Source: SHVZ01 sp041906305 (GTDB lineage Bacteria; Pseudomonadota; Alphaproteobacteria; SHVZ01). From it: DNA of 64,000 nt. The stretch lies in contig JAYRJL010000005.1 in the NCBI GenBank assembly GCA_041906305.1, positions 1-64,000 of the forward strand, in the 5' to 3' direction. Of this stretch, positions 16,834 to 25,130 are shown piece by piece; positions within the stretch are counted from its first letter, which is position 1; every line of letters starts with the position of its first letter. The position numbers and the translations under genes were made by a program. The notes beneath the pieces were generated by a model. It saw nothing but the letters and a program-made list of their open reading frames with translations. It did no database searches and was not told the DNA's origin.

Positions 16834-17949
16834 TTAGAAGCTCGCGCCGATGCCGAACACGAAGCTGGTGGCCGACGGATCGGAGCCAGTCGTGTTGTCG
16901 CGCTTCTGGTGGCTGAGGCCAGCCGCCAGACCCACGCCGCCGCCGAGCACGTAGCCGGCAGCCAGCATGAAGTGGTTCAGCTTGTTGCGGCCACCGCCAG
17001 CGATGTCCGAACGGCCCTGCTGGAAGAAGCCACCGAGGGTCCACGGACCCATGGTGTACATGATCGCGCCACCGACGGCCGAGTCATCGAGACCGTTCGC
17101 ACGGCCATCGTTGACCTTGCCGTACTGGATGCTGGCTTCCCAACCCGCGACCTGCAGGAAGGCGTCAGCGCGCCAGGCGGACACGTTGTCGCGGCCCGAG
17201 ACTTCGTTGTTCGAGCCGGTGTAGCCGGCGTCGACACCGATGGTGGTGTCGCCGAACTTGCCGCGATAGTCGGCAGCGAGCGACCACGCCTCGCCGTTGC
17301 AGCCGCGGCTCTGGGTGCCGTCGCAGTCCGACTGGCCCTGGAGACCGAAGTTACGCGAGCCGTGCGTCTGGTCCGGGGTATACGAAGCCGCGAACGAGAA
17401 ACCGCCGAAGGACGGCGAGAAGTAGATGAGCTTCTGCGCGTCGTTCTCGACGTTGAAGTAGGTGGTCGAGGTGCCGAGCGAGTAGATGCCGTCCGGCGAG
17501 TCCACGCCGAAGGCGACGTACGGCGAGATGTAGGACGAGTAAGCCTTCAGCTTACGGGCGTCGTCTTCTTCGCCGAACCGGATCTCACCGAAGGAGCCCT
17601 TCACGTAGCCCCAGGTCTCGTCGATCTGGTCGATGCCCTGAGCGCTCGTCGAGCCGTTCTGGGTCCAGCCTTCAACTTCGATGCGGAAGCCGAAGATCAT
17701 GCCGTTGTTGAGCTTGGTCTCACCCTTGACCCAGAATTCCGAGTTCGAGGTGATGTTGATGTCGCGCGAGCCGGTGACGGCCGCGCCGGCCTGGTTGCCA
17801 GCCGGCTGGTACTGCAGCGACCCGTGGTCGTACACCTGCATGTAGTTACGGAAAAAGCCGCCGAGAGAGGCATAGCCCTGGGCGGAGGCCTCGCTGGCGC
17901 AGAGCCCGACGGCGACGATGGCCGACGTGCCGAGAAGCAGTTTCTTCAT
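16834..17949 (-). CDS. Outer-membrane general porin
   Basis: 371 residues. A signal peptide (MKKLLLGTSAIVAVGLC ... ASAQ) is followed by a beta-rich, Gly/Tyr/Ser-rich sequence ending GIGASF, the C-terminal Phe of outer-membrane barrels. Segments such as GGFFRNYMQVYD, LNNGMIFGFRIEVEG and GSFGEIRFGEEDDARKLKAYS are typical of alphaproteobacterial porins of the Rhodobacter/Azospirillum kind. ATG 17949 has GGAGGGACATCGTA upstream, an excellent ribosome-binding site. It has its own promoter candidate at 18070-18097 and a terminator after the stop. Codon use looks like a highly expressed gene. Confidence 0.93.
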   Translation of the reverse strand: MKKLLLGTSAIVAVGLCASEASAQGYASLGGFFRNYMQVYDHGSLQYQPAGNQAGAAVTGSRDINITSNSEFWVKGETKLNNGMIFGFRIEVEGWTQNGSTSAQGIDQIDETWGYVKGSFGEIRFGEEDDARKLKAYSSYISPYVAFGVDSPDGIYSLGTSTTYFNVENDAQKLIYFSPSFGGFSFAASYTPDQTHGSRNFGLQGQSDCDGTQSRGCNGEAWSLAADYRGKFGDTTIGVDAGYTGSNNEVSGRDNVSAWRADAFLQVAGWEASIQYGKVNDGRANGLDDSAVGGAIMYTMGPWTLGGFFQQGRSDIAGGGRNKLNHFMLAAGYVLGGGVGLAAGLSHQKRDNTTGSDPSATSFVFGIGASF

Positions 17950-18069
17950 TACGATGTCCCTCCAGTCTACGTGCGGTCCGCTGGCTTTTCGGATCGGCTT
18001 CGCCCCGATTCGCGCCCCGCATCCCGCGGTTACCCGTGACAGGGGGTCCACCCCTTGCCCGGCGCGACC

Positions 18070-18097
18070 ACTTTATGGCCGGATCGTGTCGGGTCAA
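18070..18097 (-). promoter_or_regulatory. Candidate sigma-70 promoter of the porin gene
   Basis: On the minus strand TTGACC (18097-18092) and TAAAGT (18075-18070) are separated by 16 bases, about 120 bases upstream of the porin ATG. The -35 fits well and the -10 moderately. Confidence 0.45.
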
Positions 18098-18134
18098 GGA
18101 CTTTCCCGGGATTAGCCCTGACGACGCCGCGCCG

Positions 18135-18154
18135 CTGTGGCACATGAGCCACAG
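18135..18154. promoter_or_regulatory. Perfect inverted repeat CTGTGGC-6-GCCACAG
   Basis: Seven-base arms CTGTGGC and GCCACAG surround ACATGA, flanked by GCGCC and GCGC that could extend the stem with a bulge. It lies between the divergent porin and DUF3576 promoters, just upstream of the DUF3576 -35 element. It could be an operator or the terminator of a short transcript. Confidence 0.4.
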
Positions 18155-18165
18155 GCGCTATGGCC

Positions 18166-18194
18166 TTGACGGAGCCCCATTCGACTTCTTAATA
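18166..18194 (+). promoter_or_regulatory. Candidate sigma-70 promoter of the DUF3576 lipoprotein gene
   Basis: TTGACG at 18166-18171 and TTAATA at 18189-18194 with a 17-base spacer, 28 bases before the ATG of the lipoprotein gene. AAGGA lies between promoter and start. Confidence 0.5.
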
Positions 18195-18222
18195 CAGGGC
18201 CAGTTTTGTAAGGAAATCGGCG

Positions 18223-18747
18223 ATGAAAGCACTGGTTGGCGCGGGCCTCGGCACGGTCCTGGCACTGACGCTCGCGGCATGCGGGGCGTCCCAGCCCGAT
18301 TCGCAGGCACGTGGCGGCCGCCATGACGCCAACTCCGCTCAGCGACAACTTCCGTCGTTGTTCGGCGAGCGCGGCCTCAACCTGGGCGGGCTGCCGACGG
18401 ACGAACAGGGGGGCGGTTCGGGCAGCGGCATCGCCGTCAACAGCTTCCTCTGGCGCGCCTCGCTCGACACGATCGCCTTCATGCCGCTCGCCTCGGCCGA
18501 TCCGTTCGGCGGCGTGATCATCACCGACTGGTATTCGCCGCCGGAAAGCCCGGAAGAGCGCTTCAAGGTCAACGTCTACATCCTCGACCGGCAGCTCCGG
18601 GCCGACGGCATCCGCGCCGCGATCTTCCGCCAGCGGCTGGCCGCCGGGCAGTGGGCCGAGGCCCCGGTGGACAAGGCGACCGCGACCGAGCTCGAGAACG
18701 CGATCCTGACGCGCGCCCGCCAGCTCCGGGTCGCCCAGAGCTCGTAG
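18223..18747 (+). CDS. DUF3576 lipoprotein
   Basis: 174 residues. The signal peptide ends in the lipobox LAAC (Cys20). The mature part contains NSFLWRASLDTIAFMPLASADPFGGVIITDWYSPP and VYILDRQLRADGIRAAIFRQ, the DUF3576 family. Function is unknown; the family is almost confined to Alphaproteobacteria, and its gene normally sits directly before leuS-lptE-holA. LptE is the outer-membrane LPS-assembly lipoprotein, so an envelope role is plausible. Here about 3.3 kb separates it from leuS because a small gene and an EmrAB pair lie in between. Confidence 0.88.
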   Translation: MKALVGAGLGTVLALTLAACGASQPDSQARGGRHDANSAQRQLPSLFGERGLNLGGLPTDEQGGGSGSGIAVNSFLWRASLDTIAFMPLASADPFGGVIITDWYSPPESPEERFKVNVYILDRQLRADGIRAAIFRQRLAAGQWAEAPVDKATATELENAILTRARQLRVAQSS

Positions 18748-18883
18748 TCCCGCGGGACTGCCGGGGCGCCGGCTGCAACGAGCCGCTATGTACTTGTGAC
18801 ATATCGGCTTTAGCGCCATTCGGATACCGCAACCTGGAGATGCCGAGCGGCTCGTTCCGCCCGCTTGGCTGTTACTCGGGTTG

Positions 18884-19087
18884 ATGATGTATGACGCCAG
18901 GCCCCTCATACGCGCCGAGCAGTACCGCACGATGGCCGCGGAATTCCGCCGGGCGCTCAAGCGGTGTTCGAGCGACACGGTGAAGGCGAGCTATCGTCAG
19001 CTCGCGGCTTCCTATGAGCAGCTGGCGAGTTCGGTCGAGCATTTCTACGAGATCGGCGGCGGCCCGCGGCATCCCAAGGGTCATTAG
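18884..19087 (+). CDS. Small helical hypothetical protein (67 aa)
   Basis: A short, soluble, highly charged protein: RAEQYRTMAAEFRRALKRC, then YRQLAASYEQLASSVEHF and a Gly/Pro/His tail. It is predicted to be two helices. A second small helical protein with a similar look (EYQRHAEDCEALAKKALSPE) is encoded at 47317-47529. Such proteins are frequent and unnamed in Bradyrhizobium- and Reyranella-like genomes. ATG 18884 or 18887 may be used; there is no strong ribosome-binding site. Function unknown. Confidence 0.6.
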   Translation: MMYDARPLIRAEQYRTMAAEFRRALKRCSSDTVKASYRQLAASYEQLASSVEHFYEIGGGPRHPKGH

Positions 19088-19135
19088 GGCTGTCTTTCCA
19101 GCCGCTTGCCTGCTGCGGCGATTTCGTGTGTTGCC

Positions 19136-19180
19136 GTATGATAAGCAAGCTCATAAATAGTCTTGCGTATCATGCGCAAG
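19136..19180. promoter_or_regulatory. Overlapping inverted repeats upstream of emrAB
   Basis: GTATGATAAGCAAG (19136-19149) and CTTGCGTATCATGC (19162-19175) are inverted with 12 of 14 matches and a 12-base spacer; CTTGCG-7-CGCAAG (19162-19180) is a perfect inverted repeat inside it. The spacer is A/T rich. It lies 57 bases before the emrA start, a typical operator site for a TetR- or MarR-type repressor, but no such gene is in the window. Confidence 0.5.
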
Positions 19181-19236
19181 CATACGACTTCCGCCGAGGA
19201 CGATCTCGGCTTCCTTCTCTCCTCAGCAGGCCACCT

Positions 19237-20409
19237 ATGGATAAGCGCACCGCCGCCGCGGAAGGCCGCGACGAACCCAGGATCTCGCGTTTCGAGCGGA
19301 AGTCGGCGAACACCGACGCGCCGATGACGGCGACGCCGCCGCGCCCGCGCCTCGGTGCGCGCCGGCTGATCCGCCTCGTCCTCCTGCTGGTGGTGCCGCT
19401 GGCGCTGGTCGCCGGCGGCGTCGCGCTCTATCTCGGCGGCGGACGCTACGTCTCGACCGACAACGCCTATGTGCGCGCCGACAAGCTGAATCTGACCACC
19501 GATGTTTCCGGCAACGTCGCCGAGATCGGCGTGCGCGAAGGACAGACGGTCGAGACCGGGCAGGTGCTGTTCCGTCTCGACGACGCGCCGTACAGGATCG
19601 CCCTCGCCGGCGCCGAGGCGCAGCTCGGCATCGTGCGCAACGACATCGCGATGCTGAAAGGCACCTATCGCCAGAACCTGGCGCAGGTGGAGCAGGCGAA
19701 GGCCGACATCGGCTTCTACCAGACGGCGTTCCGGCGCCAGTCCGATCTGCAGAGGAGCGGCTATGCCGCGCAGGCCGCGGTCGACAAGGCGCGGCTCGAC
19801 CTCAACGCCCAGCAGGAGAAGGTCAATGTCGCGCAACGCCAGGCGGACGCGACGCTGGCACAGCTCGGCGGCAGGGCCGATCAGCCGGTCGAGGCCAACC
19901 CGCGCTTCCTCCAGGCCCAGGCTGCCGTCGACAAGGCGAAACGCGATCTCGACCGGACGGTGATCGCGGCACCGATGAGCGGCACCGTCGCCAATGTCGC
20001 CTCTCTCCAGGTCGGCCAGTACCTGACCGCGGGACAGCCTGCCTTCAGCCTGGTCGCCAGCGACAAGCCCTGGATCGAGGCGAACCTCAAGGAGACCGAG
20101 CTCACCTACCTTGAGCTCGGCAACAAGGCGGCCGTCACCATCGACACCTATCCCGGCCGCGAATGGACCGCGACCGTCGGCGCCGTGAGCCCGGCGACCG
20201 GCGCCGAGTTCTCGGTGCTGCCGGCGCAGAACGCGTCGGGCAACTGGGTGAAGGTCGTGCAGCGCGTCACCGTGCGGCTCCAGCTCGAGGTGCCGCCGGA
20301 CTCGCCGCCGCTCCGCGCCGGCATGAGCGCGCATGTCGAGGTCGACACGCACCACACGCGCAGCTTCGCGGCCATGGTCCACGACCTCAAGGACGTGATC
20401 GGGCTCTGA
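19237..20409 (+). CDS. emrA: EmrA/HlyD-family membrane fusion protein
   Basis: 390 residues. One N-terminal transmembrane helix (about 44-67) anchors the protein; the periplasmic part has a biotinyl-lipoyl half motif (STDNAYVRADKLNLTTDVSGNVAEI), a long coiled-coil hairpin rich in Gln/Ala (about 140-215), and a beta-barrel domain (IEANLKETELTYLELG, VTIDTYPGREW). It would link an inner-membrane pump to an outer-membrane channel for drug efflux. The MFS pump gene follows two bases later; no TolC-like gene is nearby. ATG 19237 gives a sensible cytoplasmic tail. Confidence 0.9.
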   Translation: MDKRTAAAEGRDEPRISRFERKSANTDAPMTATPPRPRLGARRLIRLVLLLVVPLALVAGGVALYLGGGRYVSTDNAYVRADKLNLTTDVSGNVAEIGVREGQTVETGQVLFRLDDAPYRIALAGAEAQLGIVRNDIAMLKGTYRQNLAQVEQAKADIGFYQTAFRRQSDLQRSGYAAQAAVDKARLDLNAQQEKVNVAQRQADATLAQLGGRADQPVEANPRFLQAQAAVDKAKRDLDRTVIAAPMSGTVANVASLQVGQYLTAGQPAFSLVASDKPWIEANLKETELTYLELGNKAAVTIDTYPGREWTATVGAVSPATGAEFSVLPAQNASGNWVKVVQRVTVRLQLEVPPDSPPLRAGMSAHVEVDTHHTRSFAAMVHDLKDVIGL

Positions 20410-20411
20410 GC

Positions 20412-21962
20412 ATGTCCGCCGCGGCCGCGCCATCACCGGAACGATCGGGCGTCATCACCGCCTGCGTGATGCTCGCCACGATCATGCAGGCGCTCGACAC
20501 CACGATTGCCAACATCGCGCTTCCTTATATGCAGGGAAGCCTGTCGGCGACCCAGGACCAGGTGAGCTGGGTCCTCACCTCTTATATTGTTGCCGCCGCG
20601 ATCATGACGCCCGTGACGGGCTTTCTCGCCGGGCGCTTCGGGCGCAAGCGGCTGTTCGTCTTCATGGTGCTGGGATTCACCGTCGCCTCGATGCTGTGCG
20701 GCGCGGCTCAATCCATTGAGGAAATGGTGCTGTTCCGCCTGCTGCAGGGGATCTTCGGGGCGCCGCTGGTGCCGATGTCGCAGTCGGTGCTGCTCGATTC
20801 ATATCCGAAGGAGAAGCACGGCTCGGCGATGGCGATGTGGGGCGTCGGCGTCATGGTCGGGCCGATCATGGGCCCGGTGCTCGGCGGCTGGCTCACCGAG
20901 AACTATGATTGGCGCTGGGTCTTCTACATCAACCTGCCGCTCGGCATCCTGACCGCCGCAGGCCTCTGGGTCTTCCTGTCGGAATCCAGGCTGATGAAGA
21001 CCGCCTTCGACTGGACCGGGTTCCTGACGCTCGGCGTGTTCATCGGTGCGCTGCAGATGATGCTCGACCGCGGCCAGCAGCTCGACTGGTTCGCCTCGAT
21101 GGAGATCGTGCTGGAAGGGGCGCTGGCGGCACTCGCCCTCTATCTCTTCATCGCCCACAGCCTCACCGCCAAGGCGCGGCCGTTCATCGACCTCCGTCTC
21201 TTCCAGGACTCGAACTTCGTCGCCGGGCTGCTCTTCATCTTCACCGTCGGCATCATCCTGCTAGCGTCGCTGGCGCTGCTGACGCCGTATCTCCAGAACC
21301 TGATGGGCTTCCCGGTGGTGACCGCCGGCCTCCTGCTGGGACCGCGCGGGCTCGGCACCATGGCGGCGATGATGATCGTCGGCCGACTCATCAATAAGGT
21401 CGATCCGCGCTACCTGGTGACCTTCGGCCTGGTCACGACGATCGTCGTGCTGGGCGAGATGCAGACCTTCACCCCTGACATCTCCCAGAGCCGCGTGGTC
21501 TGGAACGGCGTCGCTCAGGGCCTGGGCCTCGGCTTCATGTTCGTGCCGCTCTCGACCATCGCCTTCTCGACCTTGCTGCCCGAGCTCCGGGCGCAGGGGA
21601 CGGCGCTGTTCAGCCTGGTCCGCAACATCGGGTCGTCGATCGGGATCTCGATCGTCTTCTTTCTCCTGACCCGCAACGCCACGGTCATGCACGAGTCGCT
21701 GGCCGGCCATGTGACGCCGTTCAACGACGCGCTTCGGCACCCCGAGGTCAGCCGCTTCTGGAGCCTGGGCACGGCCGCCGGCCGGGCCGCGCTGGATGCC
21801 GAGGTCACCCGTCAGGCGGTGATCGTCGCCTATGCCGACGACTTCCGCTTCATGATGTTCGTCGCCATGGCGGCGCTGCCGCTCCTGCTGCTGCTGAAGA
21901 ACCCCCGGAAGCAGGCGAAAGGGCCGCCCCCGGCCGGGCAGGCCGCCGCCGCGCTCGAATAG
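20412..21962 (+). CDS. emrB: DHA2-family MFS drug transporter (EmrB-like)
   Basis: 516 residues with about 14 hydrophobic helices, as in the EmrB/QacA subfamily. Signature motifs: LDTTIANIALPYMQGSL, the loop LAGRFGRKRLF, and GVGVMVGPIMGPVLGGWL (antiporter motif C). It would export hydrophobic compounds using the proton gradient with EmrA. The start ATG 20412 lies two bases after the emrA stop, so the genes form an operon. Its position before leuS breaks the usual DUF3576-leuS adjacency. Confidence 0.92.
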   Translation: MSAAAAPSPERSGVITACVMLATIMQALDTTIANIALPYMQGSLSATQDQVSWVLTSYIVAAAIMTPVTGFLAGRFGRKRLFVFMVLGFTVASMLCGAAQSIEEMVLFRLLQGIFGAPLVPMSQSVLLDSYPKEKHGSAMAMWGVGVMVGPIMGPVLGGWLTENYDWRWVFYINLPLGILTAAGLWVFLSESRLMKTAFDWTGFLTLGVFIGALQMMLDRGQQLDWFASMEIVLEGALAALALYLFIAHSLTAKARPFIDLRLFQDSNFVAGLLFIFTVGIILLASLALLTPYLQNLMGFPVVTAGLLLGPRGLGTMAAMMIVGRLINKVDPRYLVTFGLVTTIVVLGEMQTFTPDISQSRVVWNGVAQGLGLGFMFVPLSTIAFSTLLPELRAQGTALFSLVRNIGSSIGISIVFFLLTRNATVMHESLAGHVTPFNDALRHPEVSRFWSLGTAAGRAALDAEVTRQAVIVAYADDFRFMMFVAMAALPLLLLLKNPRKQAKGPPPAGQAAAALE

Positions 21963-22045
21963 CGCAGGTCTCCTGACCTTCCGCCCTTGCGAGGGGCGGG
22001 CGTTCGCGACCATTATGGCCGCCCTTTGCGCGCGCTTTCGAGACG

Positions 22046-24607
22046 ATGATGGCCAGGTACAATTTCAAGGAATCCGAGACCCGCTGGCAGAAGCAGTGGG
22101 AGGATCGCGAGACCTTCCGCGCGGTCGCCGATCCCAAGCGGCCCAAGTACTACGTCCTGGAGATGTTCCCGTACCCGTCGGGACGTCTCCACATGGGTCA
22201 CGTCCGCAACTACACGCTCGGCGACGTGGTCGCCCGCTACAAGCGCGCCCGCGGCTTCAACGTGCTGCACCCGATGGGCTGGGACGCCTTCGGCCTGCCG
22301 GCGGAGAACGCCGCCATCGAGGCCAAGGCGCATCCGAAGAAGTGGACGCTGGCCAACATCCAGACGATGAAGGCGCAGCTGAAGTCGATCGGCTTCTCCT
22401 TCGACTGGAGCCGCGAGGTCACCACCTGCAATCCCGACTACTACAGGCACGAACAGAAGATGTTCCTCGACTTCCTCGCGGCGGGCCTCGCCTACCGCAA
22501 GGAGAGCTGGGTCAACTGGGATCCGGTCGAGAACACCGTGCTGGCCAACGAGCAGGTCGAGGACGGCCGCGGCTGGCGGTCGGGCGCGCTGGTTGAGAAG
22601 CGCCTGCTGGCGCAGTGGAACCTGAAAATCACCGAGTTCTCCGACGAGCTGCTCGAGGCGCTGAAGACGCTCGACCGCTGGCCGGACAAGGTCCGGCTGA
22701 TGCAGGAGAACTGGATCGGCCGCTCCGAGGGCGCGCGCGTGAAGTTTCCCTTGAGCGGACGGGGCGACCAGGTCGAGGTCTTCACCACGCGGCCGGACAC
22801 GCTTTTCGGCGCGTCGTTCATCGCCATCGCCGCCAACCATCCCTTGGCCCAGGAGATGGCGAAGGACGATCCGGCGTTGGATGCGTTCGTCAAGGAATGC
22901 AACCGCATGGGCACCAGCGAGGCGACGCTGGAGCAGGCGGAGAAGCAGGGCTACCGCACGAAGCTGGAGGCGGCGCATCCGTTCGACGCCGCCTGGAAGC
23001 TGCCGGTCTATGTCGCGAACTTCGTGCTGATGGAGTACGGCACCGGCGCCATCTTCGGCTGCCCGGCGCATGACCAGCGCGACCTCGACTTCGCGCGCAA
23101 ATACAAGCTGCCGGTGAAGGCGGTGGTCCGCCCGAAGGACGAGGCCTCGATCGAGATCGGGCTCGACGCCTTCACCGACGACGGCATCGCATTTAATTCG
23201 AAATTCCTGGACGGGAAACCGACGGCGGAAGCCAAGACCGCGGCGATCGACAAGCTGGTCGCCGACGGCACTGGCACGCGCTCGATCACCTATCGTCTGC
23301 GCGACTGGGGCGTGTCGCGGCAGCGCTACTGGGGCTGCCCGATCCCGGTGATCCATTGCGAGGATTGCGGCATCGTGCCGGTGCCGGTGGCGGAGCTGCC
23401 GGTCGAGCTGCCCGAGGACGTGACCTTCGACAAGCCGGGCAACCCGCTCGACCATCATCCGACGTGGAAGCACGTGCGGTGTCCGACCTGCGACAAGCCG
23501 GCGCGTCGGGAGACCGACACCTTCGACACGTTCTTCGAGAGCTCGTGGTACTTCGCGCGCTTCTGCGACGCGCAGAACGCGCAGGAAGCCTTCTCGCGCC
23601 GCTCGGTCGACTACTGGATGCCGGTCGACCAGTACATCGGCGGCGTCGAGCACGCGGTACTGCACCTGCTCTATTCGCGCTTCTTCATGCGCGCGCTGAA
23701 GCATTGCGGCTACATCGGCGTCGACGAGCCCTTCGCCGGGCTGATGACGCAGGGCATGGTCTGCCATCAGACCTTCCGCGACAAGGACGGCAAGTGGATC
23801 CAGCCGGACCAGGTGCGGAAGGAAGGCGAGGGCTGGGTCAGGCTCGACGACGGCAGCCCGGTGACCGCCGGCCGCTCGGAAAAGATGTCGAAGTCGAAGA
23901 AGAACGTCGTCGACCCCGAGCACATCATCAATACCTACGGCGCCGACACCGCGCGCCTGTTCGTGCTGTCGGACTCGCCGCCCGAGCGCGATCTCGAATG
24001 GACCGAGGCCGGCATCGATGGCGCATGGCGCTATGCGCAGCGCCTCTATCGCTCGATCGCGGAGCCGGAGCGCGCCTTGGCGGCGAAGGGCGCGCAGCGC
24101 CCGGCGGAGCTCGGTGCTGCCGCCGCCGAGGTCGAGCGCCGGATCCACAAGACGGTGCACTTCGTCAGCGAGGACCTCGAGAAGTTCCACTTCAACCGTG
24201 CCGTTGCGCGCATCCGCGAGCTGTCGAACGCGCTCGACGATCTCGCCGGCGACGGTGCCGACGCGGCCTGGGTCCGCCGCTTCGGGTGGGAGACGCTGGT
24301 CACGCTGATCGGCCCGATGATGCCGCACCTGGCGGAGACGCTGTGGGAGGCGCTCGGCCATTCGCAGATGCTGGTCGACCAGGCCTGGCCGTCCGCCGAC
24401 CCGCGCCTGATCGTCGACGACACGGTGACGATCGCGGTCCAGATCAACGGCAAGCTGCGCGGCACGATCGAGCTCAAGCGCGATGCCGACAAGAAGGACG
24501 CCGAGCAGGCGGCGCTGGCGCAGAGCGACGTCGCGAAGTTCATGGCGGGCCAGACGCCGAAGAAGGTGATCGTCGTTCCCAACCGGATCGTCAATGTTGT
24601 GCTCTAG
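22046..24607 (+). CDS. leuS: Leucyl-tRNA synthetase
   Basis: 853 residues, close to the usual ~860. The class I HIGH motif is HMGH in PSGRLHMGHVRNYTLGDV (about residue 50), and KMSKS is present as SEKMSKSKKNVVDPEH (about residue 612). The editing domain between them includes TTRPDTLFGASF and the GCPAHDQRD segment. Charges tRNA-Leu. ATG 22046 or 22049. The gene is followed by lptE after 19 bases and then by holA, the standard alphaproteobacterial order. Confidence 0.98.
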   Translation: MMARYNFKESETRWQKQWEDRETFRAVADPKRPKYYVLEMFPYPSGRLHMGHVRNYTLGDVVARYKRARGFNVLHPMGWDAFGLPAENAAIEAKAHPKKWTLANIQTMKAQLKSIGFSFDWSREVTTCNPDYYRHEQKMFLDFLAAGLAYRKESWVNWDPVENTVLANEQVEDGRGWRSGALVEKRLLAQWNLKITEFSDELLEALKTLDRWPDKVRLMQENWIGRSEGARVKFPLSGRGDQVEVFTTRPDTLFGASFIAIAANHPLAQEMAKDDPALDAFVKECNRMGTSEATLEQAEKQGYRTKLEAAHPFDAAWKLPVYVANFVLMEYGTGAIFGCPAHDQRDLDFARKYKLPVKAVVRPKDEASIEIGLDAFTDDGIAFNSKFLDGKPTAEAKTAAIDKLVADGTGTRSITYRLRDWGVSRQRYWGCPIPVIHCEDCGIVPVPVAELPVELPEDVTFDKPGNPLDHHPTWKHVRCPTCDKPARRETDTFDTFFESSWYFARFCDAQNAQEAFSRRSVDYWMPVDQYIGGVEHAVLHLLYSRFFMRALKHCGYIGVDEPFAGLMTQGMVCHQTFRDKDGKWIQPDQVRKEGEGWVRLDDGSPVTAGRSEKMSKSKKNVVDPEHIINTYGADTARLFVLSDSPPERDLEWTEAGIDGAWRYAQRLYRSIAEPERALAAKGAQRPAELGAAAAEVERRIHKTVHFVSEDLEKFHFNRAVARIRELSNALDDLAGDGADAAWVRRFGWETLVTLIGPMMPHLAETLWEALGHSQMLVDQAWPSADPRLIVDDTVTIAVQINGKLRGTIELKRDADKKDAEQAALAQSDVAKFMAGQTPKKVIVVPNRIVNVVL

Positions 24608-24626
24608 GAAAGAGGGGAGGCGGCGC

Positions 24627-25130
24627 ATGCTTCGCACGATTGCGCTTCTCTTCTCTTTCCTTCTGCTTTCCGCCTGCGGGTTCGAGCCGATGTACGGCGC
24701 GCCGCGGGGACAGCCGAATGCGGTGGTCGCCAGCATGGCGGAGACGCGGATCGCGCTGATCGCCGACCGCGCCGGCCAGGAGCTGCGCAACAACCTGCTC
24801 GATCGCATAACGCCTTACGGCCAGCCGGCGAAGCCACGCTATGAGCTGCAGGTGTCGCTGGGAGAACGTCTCGACCGGTTGGGCATCGCGCGCGACGACA
24901 CCGCGACCTACGGGCGGATCACGCTGACCGCGAACTTCGCCTTGCGCGATATCGAGAGCGGCCGCGTCGTGCATTCCGGCCAGAGCCGCTGGACCAACGG
25001 CTTCACCATGGTGTCGTCGCACTTCGCCAATCTCACCTCCGAGCAGGCGGCGCGCTCGCGCGGTCTGCAGGAGATCGGCGACGACATCCGCCAGCAGCTC
25101 GGCCTCTACTTCACGAGGTCGGCGACGTGA
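24627..25130 (+). CDS. lptE: LPS assembly lipoprotein LptE
   Basis: 167 residues. The signal peptide ends LLLSAC with lipidation at Cys16 followed by GFEPMYG, the hallmark start of mature LptE (GFxPxYG). The protein plugs the LptD barrel in the outer membrane. ATG 24627 is preceded by AGAGGGGAGG, a strong site. The stop overlaps the GTG start of holA by four bases (GTGA), implying coupled translation. Confidence 0.92.
   Translation: MLRTIALLFSFLLLSACGFEPMYGAPRGQPNAVVASMAETRIALIADRAGQELRNNLLDRITPYGQPAKPRYELQVSLGERLDRLGIARDDTATYGRITLTANFALRDIESGRVVHSGQSRWTNGFTMVSSHFANLTSEQAARSRGLQEIGDDIRQQLGLYFTRSAT

Noticed and set aside
22013..24808. 931-codon frame antisense to leuS
   Set aside because: Composition is the complement pattern of leuS codons with no domain; leuS motifs are unequivocal.
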